The translations under genes were made by a program, and so were the position numbers. The notes beneath the pieces are model-generated. The model did no database searches and was not told where the DNA came from. It saw nothing but the letters and a program-made list of their open reading frames with translations. 64,000 nucleotides of DNA, taken from assembly GCA_965247705.1 (NCBI GenBank), contig CBDFHV010000076.1, positions 62,001 to 126,000 on the forward strand. The letters run 5' to 3'. Shown here piece after piece: positions 60,529 to 64,000 of this stretch (within the stretch, counting starts at the first letter, position 1; every line of letters starts with the position of its first letter). The stretch comes from CBDFHV01 sp965247705. Its GTDB lineage: Bacteria > Pseudomonadota > Alphaproteobacteria > Rhodospirillales > CAMCUA01.

Positions 60529-61818
60529 TCATCCGTGCCGCTCCGTCGGCATGGTTCCGGTGCCAGGCGCTTGGGCCTCCAGGCGGCCGGAAAGCATGCA
60601 CCAAAGCAGAGCCAGGACCTGCAGGGAAATGACGGTCCACTGGGATGCCAGGTGTCCCTGCGCCGCGTAGCCCCCATCGGCTGTACCGGGGAAGGTGCCG
60701 ATCACCACGCCGGTCAGCCACTGGGTCAGGAACACGGCGACGAACACCAGCGCGTTCACGGCGCTTGCCGCTCGCCCCGCGGTTCCTGGCGGCAATGTCC
60801 GGGCAACGATGGTATAGGCCGCCATCGGGCAGGCAAAGAATAGGGATGATGCGGTCCATAGCAGGCCCGGCGCCAACCCACCCCGGGTCGCGGCCAACAG
60901 CGCTTGCAGCAGGATCGACAGGCCGAAGCCGCCGAGAGCGAGCGCCTGCAGGGCCCGGGTCCCGCCGCCGACACGGGTCGACAGCCAGCCGAAGCCGAGG
61001 TTGCCGAACAGGATGGCCGCAAACATGGCAAATAACACCCAGGCCTGCGCGGTAGCATCGTAGCCGGCGACATCGCGTAACCAGAGGGGCACCCAAAGGG
61101 TCTGGTAGGCGATCGCCACGCCCAAGCCGCCCATGGCGACGGGCGTGAACCGCCAGAACCGAAGACTAACCAGGATGGCGCCATAGGCCCGCAAAGGCCG
61201 GTCCCTGTCCGCCGGGGCGGCTCCGGCGGCGTCGTGGCGGGGGACGATGGCAAGCACGCTCAGCATGAGGACGAGGCACGCGCCGGCCAGGCCGGCGAGC
61301 ACGCCCCGCCACGACACGACGGTCAGCAGGGCTGCCATCGGCCGAGAGGCGAGCATGCCGCCGAGTGCCGTCAGGGCCATCAGGGCGGCCGTGATCGTGG
61401 CCAGCCGTTCGGGCGGAAACCACAGGCGCCCCGCGGTGAAGCCGCCGGTCAGGCTGGCGGCCATGCCGACGCCGATCAGGAACCGGCCCATGGTGAGGCC
61501 CACGACGTCCGTGGCCGTAACGTAGACGAGCCCGCCGCAGGCGGCGATGGCCAGCAACGTCGCGACCACGCGGCGCGGGCCGTAACGGTCCAACGCCAGC
61601 CCCAACGGCAGTTGAGCCAGCGCGAAGGCGACGAAAAAGGCACTCGACACGAAGCCGAGTTCGGCCGGGCCGAAGCCGAACTCGTCGACCAGTGCCGGCG
61701 CGATCATCGCATTGTTGATGCGCAGCGCGTAGTCCAGCGGACCGTACAACAGGAATGGCAGGAGGATCAGCAAGGAGCGGCGCGCCGCCAAAGCAGGATC
61801 GGACAGCCTTTCGGTCAC
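60529..61818 (-). CDS. major facilitator superfamily transporter
   Basis: 429 residues from GTG at 61818 (VTERLSDPALAARR). The frame is open to 61953 but the extra part is not membrane-like. Twelve hydrophobic helices are expected. The motif between helices 2 and 3 is LGLALDRYGPRRVVA, an MFS signature, and TMGRFLIGVGMAASLTGGF is typical of helix 4. It is related to NarK- or hexuronate-type porters by general look only. It converges with the GST gene, with 24 bases between their ends. Confidence 0.9.
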   Translation of the reverse strand: MTERLSDPALAARRSLLILLPFLLYGPLDYALRINNAMIAPALVDEFGFGPAELGFVSSAFFVAFALAQLPLGLALDRYGPRRVVATLLAIAACGGLVYVTATDVVGLTMGRFLIGVGMAASLTGGFTAGRLWFPPERLATITAALMALTALGGMLASRPMAALLTVVSWRGVLAGLAGACLVLMLSVLAIVPRHDAAGAAPADRDRPLRAYGAILVSLRFWRFTPVAMGGLGVAIAYQTLWVPLWLRDVAGYDATAQAWVLFAMFAAILFGNLGFGWLSTRVGGGTRALQALALGGFGLSILLQALLAATRGGLAPGLLWTASSLFFACPMAAYTIVARTLPPGTAGRAASAVNALVFVAVFLTQWLTGVVIGTFPGTADGGYAAQGHLASQWTVISLQVLALLWCMLSGRLEAQAPGTGTMPTERHG

Positions 61819-62313
61819 GGGACGGCCGCGGAAAATGCCGCCAACCGGCCACCGCCCCGACACGCAACAAGGTGAACACCAGCCTTCAATCGACCATTCA
61901 GAATCACGGATCCCAGCCGCCGCACCCGGTATTCCCCATACGAGCTCCTCCAACAGCGTCGATCATGCCCCGATACCGCCCGGCAGGCAATTTGCCGGCA
62001 CCTCGGGGGCGTGCATTTCACCGATGCGCTGTGTTGGCGCGAAATCGGTACTGTCCCGTGGCGCGGCCGCTTGTTCGATGGTTGTACCGTCATGTCGGGT
62101 GGGAGCGTCGTTCTAATCCGTTCAACGCGGCGCGAGATTCTTTGGAACAGGTCACGAGGGACGGCGGCCTCGGTCCCGACCTTGACCGTTATTAAGAGAA
62201 AACAGTACGCATTTTAACACACATAAGGGATACATAAGTAAATCGGACCGCCGCGTTAAGTAGAATGTCACCTTATTTTAATGGCGTAATTCCGGCTGGT
62301 CACGCTTTCAAGC
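61819..62313. other. gene-free stretch
   Basis: About 495 bases between the MFS start and the methyltransferase-like stop, with only unconvincing ORFs. From about 62200 to 62290 it is AT-rich. No repeat, RNA or clear promoter is recognised. Confidence 0.5.
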
Positions 62314-63150
62314 CTACGATGCGGGGTCGCGGCAATGCGCCCCGTCATCTCGATTGTCGCGTCGCACGAAGAGTTCGCTTTCGGCGAAGTAGTCATGCTC
62401 CATGCCGATGGCGTAGAAGCACCGCCCCGCCCGTCTTCCGACCTGAAGACAGGGGAACGAATAATGCCCATTCAGATTGACAATATAGTAAAACGGGATG
62501 CGCTCGCGGAACGGACTTAATATTACCGGGCCGCATCGTACTCCGTTGTAGGTGTCATAGTGGTAGCGCTCATGGCCAATATCGAAATCGTCGATACAAA
62601 CGATGCCCTTGTCGATGGCTCCAATTTCCTTCGACAGGGGCCAGTCCTCGCCGCCATGGGCATCCAGGTAGTAAAACGGTCGTTCATACTGCCCGTTGGC
62701 CTCCTCGACCACATTGGGGGAGTCGGCGTGGCGGACGGAGACGTTGGCATGCTCACCAAGACGGTCTCGGGTAAAGGCGGCAAGTTGGCCGTCGATGTCA
62801 CAGGAAATCAGCGGAATGTCGGGATAGCGCAAGGCGAGATATTTTGTTGTATCGCCCATGTGGCAGCCGGTTTCGACAATCGCGTCGCAGCCATGGCGGT
62901 CGATCAGGTAATCTACCTGGAGGGCGGTGATGATGTCGAAACCGAAAGGGCCGCCACCGTCCGACAGACCGACGACGCTCCTTCTCTCGACCCGATAGAA
63001 CCAGTGATAAACGTCCTCATCGATGACCCGGGTCCTCCTCGGTTTCCACGAAATGCCCGTCGACAGCCGTGCCGCCGTCTCCGCGGACGATTGCAGCCGC
63101 TTATTGTTTCCCGCCGTCCGGCAATTGACAAGCGTCAGCCTCGACGGCAC
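62314..63150 (-). CDS. class I SAM-dependent methyltransferase-like protein
   Basis: 278 residues (GTG start, uncertain). The SAM-binding motif I is AIVETGCHMGDTTKYLA near residue 90 and the acidic motif II LISCDID. Later FYYLDAHGGEDWPL and CIDDFDIG resemble the motif IV region of methyltransferases acting on glycans or small metabolites (FkbM/cephalosporin hydroxylase-like group). It is lower in GC at its 3' end and isolated, so possibly acquired. The substrate is unknown. Confidence 0.75.
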   Translation of the reverse strand: MPSRLTLVNCRTAGNNKRLQSSAETAARLSTGISWKPRRTRVIDEDVYHWFYRVERRSVVGLSDGGGPFGFDIITALQVDYLIDRHGCDAIVETGCHMGDTTKYLALRYPDIPLISCDIDGQLAAFTRDRLGEHANVSVRHADSPNVVEEANGQYERPFYYLDAHGGEDWPLSKEIGAIDKGIVCIDDFDIGHERYHYDTYNGVRCGPVILSPFRERIPFYYIVNLNGHYSFPCLQVGRRAGRCFYAIGMEHDYFAESELFVRRDNRDDGAHCRDPAS

Positions 63151-63247
63151 ATGTTGGGAACCGGGCGCCGGTCGGCTTCACCGCTCAACAGTACGATTGC
63201 CGCGGATTTGACGATTACTCGGGAATTACCGTTTCAGGGAGCTGGAT

Positions 63248-63550
63248 ATGACATCCGACAAGACTGAGGAAACCCTCGACCTAGCGTTTGCCAATCAGAT
63301 CATCAATTTGGCCAATGACTATCGCGCCGACGGCATGCCCGTTGATGAAATTGCCGTAGGGTTGCGTCACGCCGCCGCGAATTTCTCGGCTTTCGCCTAT
63401 TTCCAATCGGAAAATAAGGATATCGACCCCAATACCATGGCCGATGAATTCGTCAATCTATTGGCCCACTATCTAGAGCGCCACCAGCCGCCAAAACAGC
63501 CTGCTCAAGGATTGTACCAACTGGTCGAACAGGCAAAAAACGAGACTTGA
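63248..63550 (+). CDS. small DUF3144-like protein
   Basis: 100 residues, predicted mostly helical and acidic: FANQIINLANDYRADG, VGLRHAAANFSAFAYFQS and DEFVNLLAHYLERHQ. The order and spacing recall DUF3144, a small conserved bacterial family of unknown function (recalled). GGGAGC lies about 6 bases before the ATG. It stands alone between the methyltransferase-like gene and hyuA. Confidence 0.65.
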   Translation: MTSDKTEETLDLAFANQIINLANDYRADGMPVDEIAVGLRHAAANFSAFAYFQSENKDIDPNTMADEFVNLLAHYLERHQPPKQPAQGLYQLVEQAKNET

Positions 63551-63714
63551 CCCGGGATTACCAGACGGCCCCTTTCAATCGCCTCTCATACCTATCCCTG
63601 CCCGCCCGCGGTCTGTAAGGTCCCGCCGATCTTTTGAGGCGCCCCCCGGGCGTTTCGATTTTCCTGTCAGATGGGGCTCGCCAGTGGCAGCCCAATTCGG
63701 AGTGAAGGCACCCG

Positions 63715-64000
63715 ATGATTCGCATCGGCATCGACATTGGCGGCACGTTCACGGACTTCGCCGCCTGGCGGCAGGGGGAAGGCGTGCGGACGTCGAAAGT
63801 GCCGTCGACGCCGCCGCGCTTCGCCGATGGGGTGCGGGAGGGCCTGGATCGGCTGATCCCCGCGGTGTCCATTGCCGAGGGGGAGCCCGTCGTCATCGTG
63901 CACGGCACCACCATCAGCACCAACACGGTGATCGAGCGCTCGGGCCCGCCGCTCGCCCTGTTGACCACCGCCGGTTTTCGCGACCTTCTGAATTTGCAGC
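63715..64000 (+). CDS. hyuA: hydantoinase A/oxoprolinase family protein (partial, runs off window)
   Basis: The first 95 residues are present. The N-terminal nucleotide-binding motif is IGIDIGGTFTDFAAW, followed by VPSTPPRFADGVREGL, IVHGTTISTNTVIERSG and LLTTAGFRDLL, all standard HyuA. The gene continues beyond 64000. It could supply the missing partner for a stand-alone HyuB in this window, or more likely precedes its own hyuB outside. Confidence 0.92.
   Translation, partial: MIRIGIDIGGTFTDFAAWRQGEGVRTSKVPSTPPRFADGVREGLDRLIPAVSIAEGEPVVIVHGTTISTNTVIERSGPPLALLTTAGFRDLLNLQ

Overview
The window reads as chromosome from a GC-rich alphaproteobacterium, probably Rhodospirillales-like (inference from codon use, gene families, and the intergenic repeat types; no rRNA, tRNA or phylogenetic marker gene is present). 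Almost all of it is an accessory catabolic island. It combines uptake systems for peptide-like or organic-acid compounds with amidohydrolases, racemases, oxoprolinase/hydantoinase-type enzymes, dehydratases and dehydrogenases, with very few regulators.

Layout. 0.1-7 kb: a minus-strand Dpp/Opp-type ABC transporter (two permeases, two ATPases, no binding protein) followed by an Asp/Glu-hydantoin racemase homologue and an amidase. 7.1-10.4 kb: plus-strand SDR, RraA-like protein, M14 deacylase and DUF1194 protein. 10.4-12.4 kb: a ribbon-helix-helix protein and a small membrane-protein gene cut by an IS3-type element. 12.5-25.2 kb: one long minus-strand peptide-transporter operon, with two tandem binding-protein/permease modules, one ATPase pair, a third binding protein whose two halves are in swapped order, and an amidase. 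25.5-38.2 kb: hydantoinase B plus opine dehydrogenase; GMC oxidoreductase plus DapA-family lyase; a threonine-dehydratase-like enzyme; an enolase-superfamily enzyme; a kinase/enolase-paralogue/2-hydroxyacid-dehydrogenase operon; and a LytM-type peptidase. 38.2-40.5 kb: an ArsR regulator and a DUF899 gene broken by a TA-flanked mini-element that itself carries an IS1595 element. 40.9-47.9 kb: LLM oxidoreductase with hydantoinase B (frameshifted) and A, a DMT exporter and a NodB-like deacetylase. 48-51 kb: a TRAP transporter. 51.2-58.6 kb: a minus-strand catabolic operon (TauD-like with an amber codon, HyuB, dehydrogenase, M19 and M20 peptidases, DUF1445, small membrane protein). 58.7-64 kb: IS630, glutathione S-transferase, MFS transporter, methyltransferase-like protein, a small protein, and the start of another HyuA.

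How the genes may work together (inference): peptides, N-acyl or cyclic amino-acid derivatives and small organic acids are imported by the ABC and TRAP systems. Amidases, M14/M19/M20-type hydrolases and HyuA/HyuB open them. Racemases, dehydratases and dehydrogenases channel the products.

The most notable points are the apparent circular permutation of a family-5 binding protein (13960-15654); a kinase plus divergent-enolase plus dehydrogenase operon (33836-37043); nested mobile elements; three copies of a CACAGAGG-type palindrome placed just after stop codons; and an unusual number of gene lesions (frameshifts, a nonsense codon, an in-frame deletion over a catalytic Arg), which could be real decay or assembly error.
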